Part shown: one piece after another, positions 9,959 to 19,100 of the stretch
Layout: the number at the start of each line of letters is the position of its first letter
Numbering within the stretch: the first letter of the stretch is position 1
DNA from: Pseudomonadota bacterium
GTDB lineage: Bacteria > Desulfobacterota > Desulfobulbia > Desulfobulbales > JAGXFP01
NCBI GenBank assembly: GCA_018823285.1
Contig: JAHJIQ010000048.1
Span: 1 to 57,877, forward strand
Reading direction: 5' to 3'
Length of the DNA: 57,877 nucleotides
Notes under the pieces: generated by a model
Seen by the model: the letters and a program-made list of their open reading frames with translations, nothing else
Database searches by the model: none
What the model was told of the DNA's origin: nothing
Program-made: the position numbers and the translations under genes

Positions 9959-10936
9959 TTATCCGGACTGTCCGAATACCGTGCTGATCAGGTAGACCGT
10001 ATAGCCCGCGTAACAGGCGAGCAGAACCGCGCCCTCGATGCGGTTGATCCGACCAGGCCCCCGGAACCCGTAGCCGATCACGAACAGCGACAGGGTCAGC
10101 GCGGCCATCACCAGCATGTCGCGGCTGAAGACCTCCGGCCCTACCGTCATCGGGTGAATCGAACCGGCGATCCCCACCACCGCCAGGGTGTTGAACAGAT
10201 TGGAGCCGAGCACGTTACCGAGGGCGATGTCATGCTCCCCCTTGCGGGTGGCAATAATCGACGAGGCGAGTTCCGGCAGCGAGGTGCCCACCGCGACGAT
10301 GGTCAGACCGATAATCAGATCGCTGACCCCGAATCCTTGCGCGATTTCCACCGCGCCCCAGACCAGAATGCGGGAACTGACAATCAAAAGCGCGAGCCCG
10401 ACCACCAGCCGGAAGACCGCTCGGCGGATGGGCATGGCGCGGACGTCCAGCTCCTGCTCCATCTCGCTGGCCAGCGCATCCTCTTTCTTCCGCAGCCCCT
10501 GCCGGATGGTCCAGGCCATCAGCCCGCCGAACACGATCAGCAACACGATGGCATCAATCCGGGTGATCTCGCCATCCCTGATTTGCCAGGCCGCCAGCAC
10601 CGTGACCAAGGTCAGGATGGGCAGCTCCTTGCGCAGCACCTGCGAATGGACGGCGATGGGACTGATCAGGGCCGTCACTCCCAGAATCAGGGCGATGTTG
10701 GTGATGTTCGAGCCGTAGGCGTTGCCCAGCGCGATGCCCGGGTTGCCCTGCGAGGCGGAAATCGCCGAGACCACCATCTCCGGCGCGGAGGTGCCGAATC
10801 CGACAATCACCATCCCGATCAGGAGCGGCGGCATGCCGAAATGCCGGGCGGTGGAGGCCGATCCCTCCACAAAACGGTCGGCGCTCCAGACGAGGAGTGC
10901 CAAGCCAAAAATTAAGGCGATCAAGGCAAGGGTCAT
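9959..10936 (-). CDS. Calcium/sodium antiporter, CaCA family (YrbG type)
   Basis: A 325-residue inner-membrane cation exchanger with about ten hydrophobic segments. The two inverted alpha repeats that form the ion site are present: GFGTSAPE near residues 46-53 and AVGTSLPE near 213-220. An acidic cytoplasmic loop (EMEQELDVRA) separates the halves. The start is placed at 10936 because the ATG overlaps the upstream stop as ATGA and the next residues are hydrophobic; the 32 extra residues of the open frame are hydrophilic and lie inside the peptidase gene. The DNA is notably GC-rich (41 of 60 bases in 10381-10440). Confidence 0.92.
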   Translation of the reverse strand: MTLALIALIFGLALLVWSADRFVEGSASTARHFGMPPLLIGMVIVGFGTSAPEMVVSAISASQGNPGIALGNAYGSNITNIALILGVTALISPIAVHSQVLRKELPILTLVTVLAAWQIRDGEITRIDAIVLLIVFGGLMAWTIRQGLRKKEDALASEMEQELDVRAMPIRRAVFRLVVGLALLIVSSRILVWGAVEIAQGFGVSDLIIGLTIVAVGTSLPELASSIIATRKGEHDIALGNVLGSNLFNTLAVVGIAGSIHPMTVGPEVFSRDMLVMAALTLSLFVIGYGFRGPGRINRIEGAVLLACYAGYTVYLISTVFGQSG

Positions 10937-11844
10937 ACGGCTCCTTTTTTCATACCGGCCTGTCCCGTAAGACTTCTGATCAGCTCCGCGACATAATCCC
11001 GCAATAGGTTGTACCAGGCCGTCGCCCGGCATTTGATCGCTCCCGGCAGGTTTTCTTGGGTTTCCTCGACGGAAAGACCCTTGCCCTGGATCTGCAGGTT
11101 TATTCTTTCGGCCCGGAGGGCTGGATCGGGATGGCTGGAAAGAAAGGAATGGCCGCTGCCCAGACCGGCAAGTTTGGTCAGGGCCGAAACCGCACTCTCC
11201 GGCGCCTGACCATGCGCCTTGAGGAAGTCCAGGCCATAGTCATCCGCCACCTTCTCCTCAAGCTGCGAGAATTGGGCCCCCATAAGCCTTTCGACCAATC
11301 CTCCCAGTTGGGAACGGGCAAGATCAGCCGCCCCGCCATCCTGAGCCGCCAGCCCCTTGCGCACCGCGCTGGCGGCATAGGCAAGGCGCAACTGTTTGCG
11401 GGTATGCTGTTTCACGACATGCCCCATTTCGTGGCCGATCACAAAACGCAGCTCGCCATCGTCGATCATATCCATCAGGCCGCTGAAGATCCGGATGGTC
11501 CCGTCCGCCATGGCAAAGGCATTTACCTCGTCCTTCACATACACCCTGTAATCGAAGGCGTAGCCATCCTGCTCATGCAGATCACCAACCACCGCCCGTA
11601 ACCGCTTGGCATACCCGCTATCTGCCGGGGCGATCCGGTGTCGACTGTCCATGGCCGCGGAAGACTTCGCGGCCAACTCCGCCACCGCCTGATCGGAAAG
11701 AGTGACCGCTTTATAGGCATCAATCCCGGCCTCGGTGGCCAGTTGCATATCGGTGTTTTCGCATCCCGGGAGAGCGCCGGAAAATGCGATGAGAAGCAGC
11801 ATGAAATAAGCGCGGAAACTCTCCGCGTTCCTGTTCCTGGCCAT
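10933..11844 (-). CDS. M48-family metalloprotease, probable lipoprotein or periplasmic
   Basis: About 303 residues. An N-terminal signal (MLLLIAFSGALPGC) ends in a lipobox-like Leu-Pro-Gly-Cys; Pro at -2 is atypical, so lipidation is likely but not certain. The zinc motif HEMGH is near residues 135-139 and the third ligand is the Glu of EEKVADDYG near 198. This is the BepA/LoiP-like M48 arrangement used in envelope quality control. ATG at 11844 is favoured by AGAGGA 8 nt upstream; GTG at 11850 is also possible. It overlaps the antiporter gene by 4 nt (ATGA), so the two are translationally coupled. Confidence 0.88.
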   Translation of the reverse strand: MARNRNAESFRAYFMLLLIAFSGALPGCENTDMQLATEAGIDAYKAVTLSDQAVAELAAKSSAAMDSRHRIAPADSGYAKRLRAVVGDLHEQDGYAFDYRVYVKDEVNAFAMADGTIRIFSGLMDMIDDGELRFVIGHEMGHVVKQHTRKQLRLAYAASAVRKGLAAQDGGAADLARSQLGGLVERLMGAQFSQLEEKVADDYGLDFLKAHGQAPESAVSALTKLAGLGSGHSFLSSHPDPALRAERINLQIQGKGLSVEETQENLPGAIKCRATAWYNLLRDYVAELIRSLTGQAGMKKGAV

Positions 11845-11846
11845 AT

Positions 11847-12185
11847 TCACATTCCTCTCGGAAGCCAGCCTTCGACCTGCGCGACATGGTATTCGGCGGG
11901 CCGCATGTCCGGCTTGAGGAATTTACCGAGGTTTTCGTCCATATCCGCCTGTCGCAGCCAGGCGGAAGCCACATAGGCATCGTGCGGGTCGAGCGTGCAG
12001 CCCGCCCGTGGAGTGCTCTTGCTCCACAGTGACGGAAAAACCTCCACCGGCGCAGACTCGCGACCGGCCTGGTAAACTCGAAGCTCCTTCAGACTGGCGT
12101 CCGGGGTTTCAGCATCGGAGGAGTCAATGCCGATATAGCGACTGAACCTTGGTTTGATACGTTCCGGCATCTTTGAATTCACCAT
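11847..12185 (-). CDS. Hypothetical protein (112 aa) upstream of the M48 peptidase gene
   Basis: Not recognised. It encodes 112 residues with no signal peptide or membrane segment, mixed charge, and a Pro/Arg-rich start (PERIKPRFSRY). Its stop is within a few bases of the peptidase start, consistent with one transcript. GAGG lies 11 nt before ATG at 12185. The first 62 nt overlap, in another frame, the end of the upstream 122-residue gene. Either the two genes really overlap, or one gene has been split by a frameshift. Confidence 0.5.
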   Translation of the reverse strand: MVNSKMPERIKPRFSRYIGIDSSDAETPDASLKELRVYQAGRESAPVEVFPSLWSKSTPRAGCTLDPHDAYVASAWLRQADMDENLGKFLKPDMRPAEYHVAQVEGWLPRGM

Positions 12186-12492
12186 GTGCCCATGAGCCTC
12201 GTTTGTTCATTGGCGTGGACAAAATGCTATCCACTCGATCACGGAGTTCCGCAGCAAAGCTGCCGATCATGGTTGCCGTAACAGCTTCCGCGTTTTCAAG
12301 ATCCCAAGAGTCAACGTACTCGGCTGGATCTTCGAAAATGTCCACCAGATGAGCACGAACCCCTCGCAGCCATTCATCCTCGGTTTTGAACCGGCTGGCC
12401 ATTGAGCCGAGTTCGGCTCTTAGAGTATCCGAGACTCGGGAGGCGCTGCCCATAATGCGCCAAGCCATTTCAGTCAGATCGTCGGTATCCAT
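12124..12492 (-). CDS. Hypothetical protein (122 aa)
   Basis: Not recognised. It has 122 residues, is predicted helical and acidic in its first 90 residues (many Asp, Glu and Trp, for example DEWLRGVRAHLVDIFEDP), with no signal or membrane segment. CAGGAA lies 8 nt before the ATG, supporting the start. The last 20 residues overlap the next gene in a different frame and read less like a conserved protein end. It is the first gene of the minus-strand group ending with the antiporter, and lies about 150 nt downstream of the tmRNA terminator. Confidence 0.5.
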   Translation of the reverse strand: MDTDDLTEMAWRIMGSASRVSDTLRAELGSMASRFKTEDEWLRGVRAHLVDIFEDPAEYVDSWDLENAEAVTATMIGSFAAELRDRVDSILSTPMNKRGSWAHGEFKDAGTYQTKVQSLYRH

Positions 12493-12638
12493 AAAGTCAA
12501 TTCCTGAATAAGGTTGAACCTGCTTGAGCGGTTAGCTGGTCGGGACCTGGCCGGTGCCGGGGGGCTGTCACCCCGGAAGGGCCTTGTCGGGCAGGCGGTA
12601 TTTCTGTATGCTGCTGCGCGGCTTCCCCTTTCGTTCAT

Positions 12639-12672
12639 AAAAAAACCCCGCCCACATCATGGGCGAGGTTTT
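12639..12672 (-). terminator. Rho-independent terminator of ssrA
   Basis: On the minus strand, CCTCGCCC pairs with GGGCGGGG (one G-U pair) across a 7-nt loop and is followed by six T. It lies immediately after the tmRNA CCA end. Confidence 0.9.
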
Positions 12673-12677
12673 GCAAA

Positions 12678-13037
12678 TGGTGGAGATGGCGGGAGTCGAA
12701 CCCGCGTCCGAAAACACTCCCCTGCAGGCGTCTACATGTTTAGTCCTGTACAAGTTTTTTTTATCGTGTCAGAGCATCTCCAGAACAAGAATTTCCGACA
12801 CTATCCTGCTTTGTTTTCGCCCGTCAGCCGGCAGTCGCAGCCGACAGGCTATCCCACATTAGCGACGTTCAATCAAAACCCCGTGGGAGGGGGTTATGGT
12901 GAACGGTAGCAGGTTAAGCTGCTACAGCGTGTGCATAATCGTCTGCGATTATGTTTAAAGTCTGACAGTTTAACGAGTTATCAGAACTCGACATGCAGCC
13001 CAAGCTTATATGTCCCCGTCGAATCCGTTTCATCCCC
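12678..13037 (-). ncRNA. ssrA: Transfer-messenger RNA (tmRNA)
   Basis: A 360-nt tmRNA. The 5' end GGGGATG pairs with CATCTCC before the encoded 3' CCA (one G-U pair). GGATTCGACGGGGA near the 5' end and GGGTTCGACTCCC at the 3' end form the tRNA-like half. The tag frame starts at GCA (12944-12946) preceded by AUAAUC, which aligns with E. coli AUAGUC. It reads A-D-D-Y-A-H-A-V-A-A and stops with TAA at 12914-12916. The molecule is charged with alanine and rescues stalled ribosomes with SmpB, whose gene starts about 520 nt upstream on the same strand. Confidence 0.98.
12914..12946 (-). other. tmRNA proteolysis-tag reading frame
   Basis: Ten sense codons plus TAA encode ADDYAHAVAA after the alanine carried by tmRNA itself. 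The terminal A-V-A-A is the usual ClpXP/ClpAP degradation signal. The central His is a less common residue in such tags. Confidence 0.93.
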
Positions 13038-13043
13038 ATATTT

Positions 13044-13077
13044 AGAATTAAGAATTAAGAATGCAGAATTAAGAATG
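13044..13077. repeat. Short direct repeats (AGAATTAAGAAT type) before ssrA
   Basis: AGAATTAAGAATTAAGAAT is followed by GC and then AGAATTAAGAATGA, giving repeated 7- and 12-nt units in the spacer between smpB and the mature 5' end of tmRNA. The tract is AT-rich. It could hold the ssrA promoter or be a simple-sequence array. Confidence 0.7.
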
Positions 13078-13096
13078 ACAAAACTTCAACCCCGCA

Positions 13097-13558
13097 TCAG
13101 CCTCTTTTTCGATCAACCATGGCCCGTTCCATGTCGCGGTCGCCCTCTTTTTTCTTGAGGGTGGCTCTTTTGTCGTACAGCTTTTTGCCGCGACCGAGTC
13201 CGAGCTCCACTTTTACCTTGCCGCTGCTTATAAAGTATATCCGAAGCGGCACAAGGGCAAATCCTTTTTCCTGGGTCTTGGCAATCAGCTTCCGGATCTC
13301 CCGTTTATGGACCAGGAGTTTTCTGACTCTTACCTGGTCCGGGATCTCGTGGGTGGTGTGGCTGTACTGCGAAATATGGACCCCGTAGAGAAAAAGCTCC
13401 TCGTTCTTGATCCTCGCGTAGCCGTCCTTCAGGTTCGCCTTGCCGGCCCGCAGGGATTTGACCTCCGGCCCTTTCAGAACAATCCCGGTCTCTATCACCG
13501 ATTCGATAAAATAATCGTGACGCGCCTTTTTATTGGTCGCCACTGTTTTTTCAGACAT
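13097..13558 (-). CDS. smpB: SsrA-binding protein SmpB
   Basis: A 153-residue RNA-binding protein that brings alanyl-tmRNA to stalled ribosomes. Visible signatures are NKKARHDYFIE at the start, ETGIVLKGPEVKSLR (the OB-fold tmRNA contact), GYARI, and the basic C-terminal tail KKKEGDRD that reads the empty mRNA channel. The start is the ATG giving MSEKTVATNKK; a longer open frame to 13603 would run into the pilB terminator hairpin, which argues against it. It lies upstream of ssrA on the same strand. Confidence 0.97.
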   Translation of the reverse strand: MSEKTVATNKKARHDYFIESVIETGIVLKGPEVKSLRAGKANLKDGYARIKNEELFLYGVHISQYSHTTHEIPDQVRVRKLLVHKREIRKLIAKTQEKGFALVPLRIYFISSGKVKVELGLGRGKKLYDKRATLKKKEGDRDMERAMVDRKRG

Positions 13559-13576
13559 CCCCGGACCCTGTGGTAA

Positions 13577-13618
13577 GCAAAAAAACAAAACCCCCTGCTT
13601 CATCAGCCAAGCAAGGGG
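13577..13618 (-). terminator. Terminator between pilB and smpB
   Basis: On the minus strand, CCCCTTGCTT pairs with AAGCAGGGGG (one mismatch) over an 8-nt loop and is followed by TTTTGTTTTTTT. It lies about 55 nt after the pilB stop. Confidence 0.85.
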
Positions 13619-13673
13619 AGAACATCCGCAAATATACCCGAATAAGCCGGTTTTGGCAAAGCTCTTTACACCA

Positions 13674-15476
13674 CTACGCCAACCCGGTCACCCTGGCCGC
13701 CTCCTCATAGGTGGTCACCCCTTCTTTTACTTTCACCCAGGCATCTTCTTTCAGGGTGGTCATTCCTTCTTTGATTGCCTGGGCTCTGATCTCATTCTCC
13801 GACACTCCGGTACAGATCATCCGGTTGATGGTGTCGGACACCGGAAAAATCTCAAAAACCCCGCACCGGCCGAGATAACCGGTACCCCGGCAATGAATAC
13901 ACCCTTTACCCCGCTGCAGTTCAATATCCCCCTGCCCTTCAGCCGGAAAACCGAAGCTGCGCAGAATATCACCGGAGACCTTATACTTCTCCCGACAATG
14001 CGGGCAGATTCGCCGGACCAGCCGCTGGGCCATGGCCCCCAGCAATGTCGAGCCGATCAGGAACTCCTGGGCGCCAAGGTCCTTCAAGCGGCTGATCGAG
14101 GAAACCGCATCATTGGTGTGCAGGGTGGAAAAAACCAGATGCCCGGTCAACGCCGCCTGAATGGCGTTGACCGCCGTATCCAGGTCGCGGATCTCGCCGA
14201 TCATGATAATGTCCGGGTCCTGGCGCAGGATGTTTCTTAAAATCGTTGAAAACGTTACCTCGATCTGGGCCTGGACCGCGATCTGATTAAACTCCTCACA
14301 GACCATCTCGACCGGGTCTTCAACGGTGATCACATTATTTTCCGCCGAAGACACCTGTTTGAGCGTTGAATAAAGAGTCGTCGATTTACCGCTCCCCGTT
14401 GGCCCGGTAACCAGCACGATCCCGTGCGGGGCGGTCATGAACTCCTGATAGACGGCCAGGTCTCTTTCCGAAAAGCCGATGGACGACAAATCCTGAAACA
14501 TAATATCGGGGTCCAGAATCCTCATGACCGCCTTCTCGCCAAAGGCAACAGGGATGGTAGAGACCCGAATCTCCGCCTCCTTTCCTTCATGATCGATCTT
14601 GATCCGGCCGTCCTGGGGACGTCTTTTTTCGGCTATATCAAGCCTTGACAGGGTCTTGATCCGAGAGACAATTGCGGAATGCACCGCTTTCGGCAGGCTG
14701 TAAATAGTATGGAGGATCCCGTCAATCCTTAACCTGACATTGCTCTTGTCCCGCTTGGGCTCAATATGGATATCACTCGCCCGCTGGTCAAAGGCGTAGG
14801 TGAAAAGATGATCAACTGCGCTGGTGATATGGTGATCGGAGGAGTTGATCTCCCCGCCGCGTTCGATTTTCACGAACTGTTCAAGATTGCCAAGATCGAT
14901 GGTCGGCTTGGCCAGATGATCTTCCGCAGCGGAAATTGATGACTGAAAACCGAAGAATTCGGCCAGCATCCGACTGATATCGCTCCGCGTGCTCAGGTAA
15001 GGTCTTACGGTTATCTTGTAGACCCGTTCAATTTCAGCAAGAGTCTCACGCTTGGCCGGATCATAAACAGCCACCTCATGCACACCATCCTTGATCGCAA
15101 AGGGCAAGAGGAGGTGTTTCAACGCATAATTCTTCGGAAAGGTCTTGGTGACGATATCAAGATTCAGTTCAAGCGGATCGAGCTTCTTGAAGGGCATGTT
15201 CATATCTGCCGCCACTGCCCGGATGATCAGCTCCTCGGTCAGTGGTTGAGGATTTTCACCGGGGATCTGCAGGTTCAGCGAGACAATCACCTCAACCAGA
15301 TCCGGTTCCCGAACCTTGCCGAGACCTTTTTTTGCCTTGCGTCGTTCACGCAATAAAAGCTGCTTCTGATGGGGAAGTTTCTTTTCCAGCATTTCTCTCT
15401 GTTCTGCAGAAATCAGCTGATCCGCCTCAAGGAGGGAGAAAAGGTATGATGTGTCGTTCATCTTGCCCATAGTCAT
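13674..15476 (-). CDS. pilB: Type IV pilus extension ATPase PilB (GspE/PulE family)
   Basis: A 600-residue cytoplasmic hexameric motor ATPase that powers pilus extension. The N-terminal MshEN/T2SSE_N-type region (about 30-190) precedes the ATPase core. Walker A GPTGSGKST is near 357-365, followed by the Asp box (ITVEDPVE), Walker B (MIGEIRD) and the His box (STLHTNDA). A zinc tetracysteine is present as CPHC and CIHC. PilB rather than a GspE of type II secretion is inferred from the pilin neighbours. ATG codons at 15476, 15470 and 15461 are all possible, and none has a strong ribosome site. Confidence 0.93.
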   Translation of the reverse strand: MTMGKMNDTSYLFSLLEADQLISAEQREMLEKKLPHQKQLLLRERRKAKKGLGKVREPDLVEVIVSLNLQIPGENPQPLTEELIIRAVAADMNMPFKKLDPLELNLDIVTKTFPKNYALKHLLLPFAIKDGVHEVAVYDPAKRETLAEIERVYKITVRPYLSTRSDISRMLAEFFGFQSSISAAEDHLAKPTIDLGNLEQFVKIERGGEINSSDHHITSAVDHLFTYAFDQRASDIHIEPKRDKSNVRLRIDGILHTIYSLPKAVHSAIVSRIKTLSRLDIAEKRRPQDGRIKIDHEGKEAEIRVSTIPVAFGEKAVMRILDPDIMFQDLSSIGFSERDLAVYQEFMTAPHGIVLVTGPTGSGKSTTLYSTLKQVSSAENNVITVEDPVEMVCEEFNQIAVQAQIEVTFSTILRNILRQDPDIIMIGEIRDLDTAVNAIQAALTGHLVFSTLHTNDAVSSISRLKDLGAQEFLIGSTLLGAMAQRLVRRICPHCREKYKVSGDILRSFGFPAEGQGDIELQRGKGCIHCRGTGYLGRCGVFEIFPVSDTINRMICTGVSENEIRAQAIKEGMTTLKEDAWVKVKEGVTTYEEAARVTGLA

Positions 15477-15517
15477 ACTATACAGACCAATCGTCTAAAC
15501 TGCCGCTCAAAAAAATC

Positions 15518-15548
15518 ATCCGGTCTGATCAGTCGGATCAGACCGGAT
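15518..15548 (-). terminator. Terminator with perfect 13-bp stem, upstream of pilB
   Basis: ATCCGGTCTGATC and GATCAGACCGGAT form a perfect inverted repeat around a 5-nt loop. On the minus strand it is followed by TTTTTTT after two bases. It should end the transcript of the 110-residue gene, or attenuate read-through into pilB. Confidence 0.85.
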
Positions 15549-15672
15549 AGCACTACGAAAATTATCAATATTTGCCCGGAACAATATCTGTCGTTTTAAC
15601 TCCAATCCATACCAATCGGCAGACCACGGCCCTCACATTCATCTTCTTTTTGACCCACGAGCCTCTGATAGA

Positions 15673-16005
15673 TTATTCCTTTACCTGTTTGATCTTGCCG
15701 ATCATTGAGATCACATTATCGGTCCCGTCTTTCAAAACATATCCCACCGGCATATTTTTGGCAAAATATCCACTGCCGATCTGCTTGCCGTCCAGGGAGT
15801 AGAATTTAGTCCCAGACTCGTAACGGAAATCCATATCATCAATCACGATTCTGTTTTTGTCCATCATCAAAATGGTGCCCCGCCGCTCGAATTTTTCCGG
15901 ATCAATCTTTGTCCCGCTCCATCCTGAAGTCACAGAAACAAGGATCATAACAGTCAAGACCAAAATCAACGCGGGAGCCTGAAGGATTAATCTATTCACT
16001 CTCAT
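15673..16005 (-). CDS. Small exported protein of the pilus operon (110 aa)
   Basis: It begins with a long hydrophobic signal (residues 8-30, ending near TSGWSG), then a compact beta-rich domain of about 80 residues (GTILMMDKNRIVIDDMDF, then a Phe-Ala-Lys-Asn and Gly-Tyr-Val pattern) suggesting a small barrel fold. The family is not named here with confidence. It lies 111 nt downstream of pilY1 on the same strand and before a strong terminator, so it is probably the last gene of the minor-pilin transcript and works in the periplasm with PilY1. Confidence 0.7.
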   Translation of the reverse strand: MRVNRLILQAPALILVLTVMILVSVTSGWSGTKIDPEKFERRGTILMMDKNRIVIDDMDFRYESGTKFYSLDGKQIGSGYFAKNMPVGYVLKDGTDNVISMIGKIKQVKE

Positions 16006-16116
16006 TATTCCGCCTCATAAACAAATAATTGATAATCAGGAGAGGATGGGGATGCCGTGGATCACCAGACCAGAGGCACCTCCCATCCATATTCCATTGA
16101 CCGAAAACTCTCACAG

Positions 16117-19100
16117 TTAGAACTTCTTCCAATAAGTAAGCCCCCGCCCCTCACCTTTCTCGGTCATCATCATAATACTCCCGGTCGAGGAACTGAAATA
16201 TTTTTTCTCGGTTTTCCCGGCTGCATTATCGCTCTCGACAAGAATGGCCGGCGCCTGCAACCTGCCCTCAAACTTCAATCCGGTCGGAGGCACTGTCCCG
16301 GGACCGGCAACCGTGATTAAGTCTGAGGCATCGATCTTCCCGTCATTATTAATATCAAATATCACCTCCGGCATCCTACCGCCGGAACAGGAGTTCAGTT
16401 CATGGACAATCGAGTATCCACCGCCACTGCACGGGAGTCTCTGCGGGACAAAGGAAATAGCAATCGTCTTCGAATCCCGGACCACAAAATCGGTGATATT
16501 TCTCTCAGCCGGTTCATCATCAAGCGGATCCGCCACAACATTTACCCCTCCTATCGGCAGATCAAAGTACCAGCCGGCATGGATTATATCTTCACCATTG
16601 TCGACAATGCCGTCACCATCACTGTCTTCGCCATCACTATCGTAGGGAAGAGAGTTGCTGGGATTTATCGGAATCCCAGGATTCGGCAGATTAGCCGGAT
16701 CAGGCACATCCGGATCAGGATTTCTGTCAGGATCAACCGCAGACCACAGGTGTATTTTGTTGTCGGTGACCACCCGCAGCCAATTGGCCCCCAGAGTACC
16801 CTCCCATTCAGCGGTCTGTTGCAGCAGAGTCACATTGGCAGGCTGATTAGAAAGGGTCACTCCATTCCAGTAACCAAGATATTCACTGTCATCGCTGTCA
16901 TCTCCATAATCCCAGATACCGTAGAGCGTCTCCTGCTCGGTTGTCTTCAAATCAGCATCGGCAAAATATTTTCCGGTCCCGAACAGTATCATATAGCCCG
17001 GATTCTGGTTCCCAGTAAAATCCTTGCACGCCCTGATAACCTCCGGCTGGGTGGTAATCGGCCGATAATTTTTGGCGGTCATCACCGGTGCCGGGTAGCC
17101 AAAACTATCTTTGTAGGCAACTTCCCAATCTGCCGGGTTAGAACTGCTCATATCAAACTTCCAGAGATTGCCGCGCAGGTCACCGGCATAGACATAGTCA
17201 AGCAGGAAATCGTTGTTCGCGTCAATCGGCACCGGGGTGGACATCCCGTTGCAACCGGCCCGCAAGGTATCAAATCTCGCGATCTCTGTGCCGGTCACCG
17301 GATCAAGAATGTAGAAAACCGCCTTTTCATCAAAACTCTGATAGCCATTGCCGAAGATCACCACATAACCTTCATAAGGAGTCCCTGGGTTCAGGGCATA
17401 CGGATTGCTCACATAGGAAAAGGAATTATCATCCCAGACCAGGGCAACGGCAGAGGTTTTGACCAGAAACGCCTTACTGAACGTGTAGCCCATGTCCGGG
17501 TCATACGCAGGCGGGAACTCCCACATCACCCTGCTTGCCAATTCGGCCTCGGTGGTAATGGCTGTCGGATTAGTCACATCCAGAGCATAGATCCCTTTTC
17601 CACCCTTGCTGAGACCACCTACCAGCATTGTCTTCTTTTCCCCGATGTTAGATACCAGCTCCTTCACATAGGGTTCAAGATCGACAAAATATTTATGGCT
17701 GTATGTCGTGCTGGCAAGGCTTGCGAGATTCTCATAGACAAAGCTCGGCACATAGCAGAAGAGTTCAATACCGGTATCCGCATCAAAAGCATGAAGCATC
17801 CCGTCATTGGCTCCCGCATACAGCACTCCTTCATTAAATACCGCACTCGAATTGACAAAGTCACCAAGGGCAAAGATCCGATTCCGCAACGGCCCGCCAT
17901 TATCCTTCTCTCTTAAATCATCCCCGCGAAGATAATCAACCATCTCCGGGCCGGTCACTCCGCCACCGCTCAACAGGGTCTGCTGGGTTGCATTCAGGGA
18001 GCTATAACGGAATGGGACACCGCTTGTGCCATCGAAGGTGGCAATAACCCGGTTTGCTGCCCCGGAACCGTCAAGAAAAGTCTGCAGCTCCAGATTGGCC
18101 GACCAGGCAATCGGATCGGTGATGACCAGGCCAGTGGTAGGATTAATATTATAAGCCTTCACATCGCCTCCCCAGCCGTCGGAGGTATAACTGGTCTGAT
18201 ACATCTTGACTGCGGTCCCGACCTTCTCGAACAGCTCATCACCATTCACCGAAACCGATGCGGACGAACCGACCCTGTTGGAGACACTTGCCAGGATATT
18301 AAGCATCGCCTCAACCATCTCGTCGGAGTTGCCGGCGCTGAAGAACAATCCCCTGCCGTTGACACTTGCGTGCCAGAGGTCATCAATCTTCTCCGGGTCC
18401 CCGGCAGTCGGATTGGGCCAGGTCGGATATGGACCATTCAAGACATCATAGTCTTCAGGGATCAGGGTGCCGAAAACACCGAATGAAACACCGTAGGTGA
18501 CCATATGCTGCTGGCTGGAAGGGTCATACACATTGGTTGGCACCTGATCAGGGAGAGTAGTGTTCAGATCCCTCTTGTAATAATGCATGGCCACATCGGC
18601 CAAAGTGTTGCTGTACCCGTCCTGGAAGGGTACTCCCAGGCCGCCGTCGGCATTGCCGACGCTCGGGCTCGGGGTTCCGCCGTTGTAATAACCGTCGGTC
18701 ATGGCAATGGCGAAAGCCTGCTGACAAGCGCCGCCGTCAGCTTCCGCAGCCCACGGATTTGATGCGCCGAAGCCACCGTTAGCCGCACCATCGGTCTGGT
18801 CAAAGTACTCGCCAACATCCTGCAATCCCAAACGCAATGGAGTTCCCACGCTAGCTCCCACGTAGTCATAAAGAAGATCCAACAAAACCTGCGTGTCATC
18901 CAGTGCCCCAACCTTCACCGGTAGCGGCACCTGTGGACCGATCTGGTTGTTGATCCCCTTCAGGCCGATATAGACGCCGTTCATCTGGTTGATAACCTTG
19001 GCCAGCGAAGCGAGAGAAACCAGTTCGCGCCGGCGGTAGAACGAATACCAGTTGGCAAAACGCTGAATCTCCTGTGTATACGCCGCAGCATCGGTCGGCT

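Noticed and set aside
12678..12720. attL/attR pair made from the ssrA 3' end
   Set aside because: I found no second copy of the ssrA 3' terminal sequence elsewhere in the window and no integrase gene.
12514..12909. 131-codon plus-strand frame
   Set aside because: It runs through the ssrA terminator and into the tmRNA itself on the opposite strand.
16402..17916. 504-codon plus-strand frame antisense to pilY1
   Set aside because: A shadow of pilY1 codon bias. The translation lacks a coherent domain, and the opposite strand has clear PilY1 motifs.
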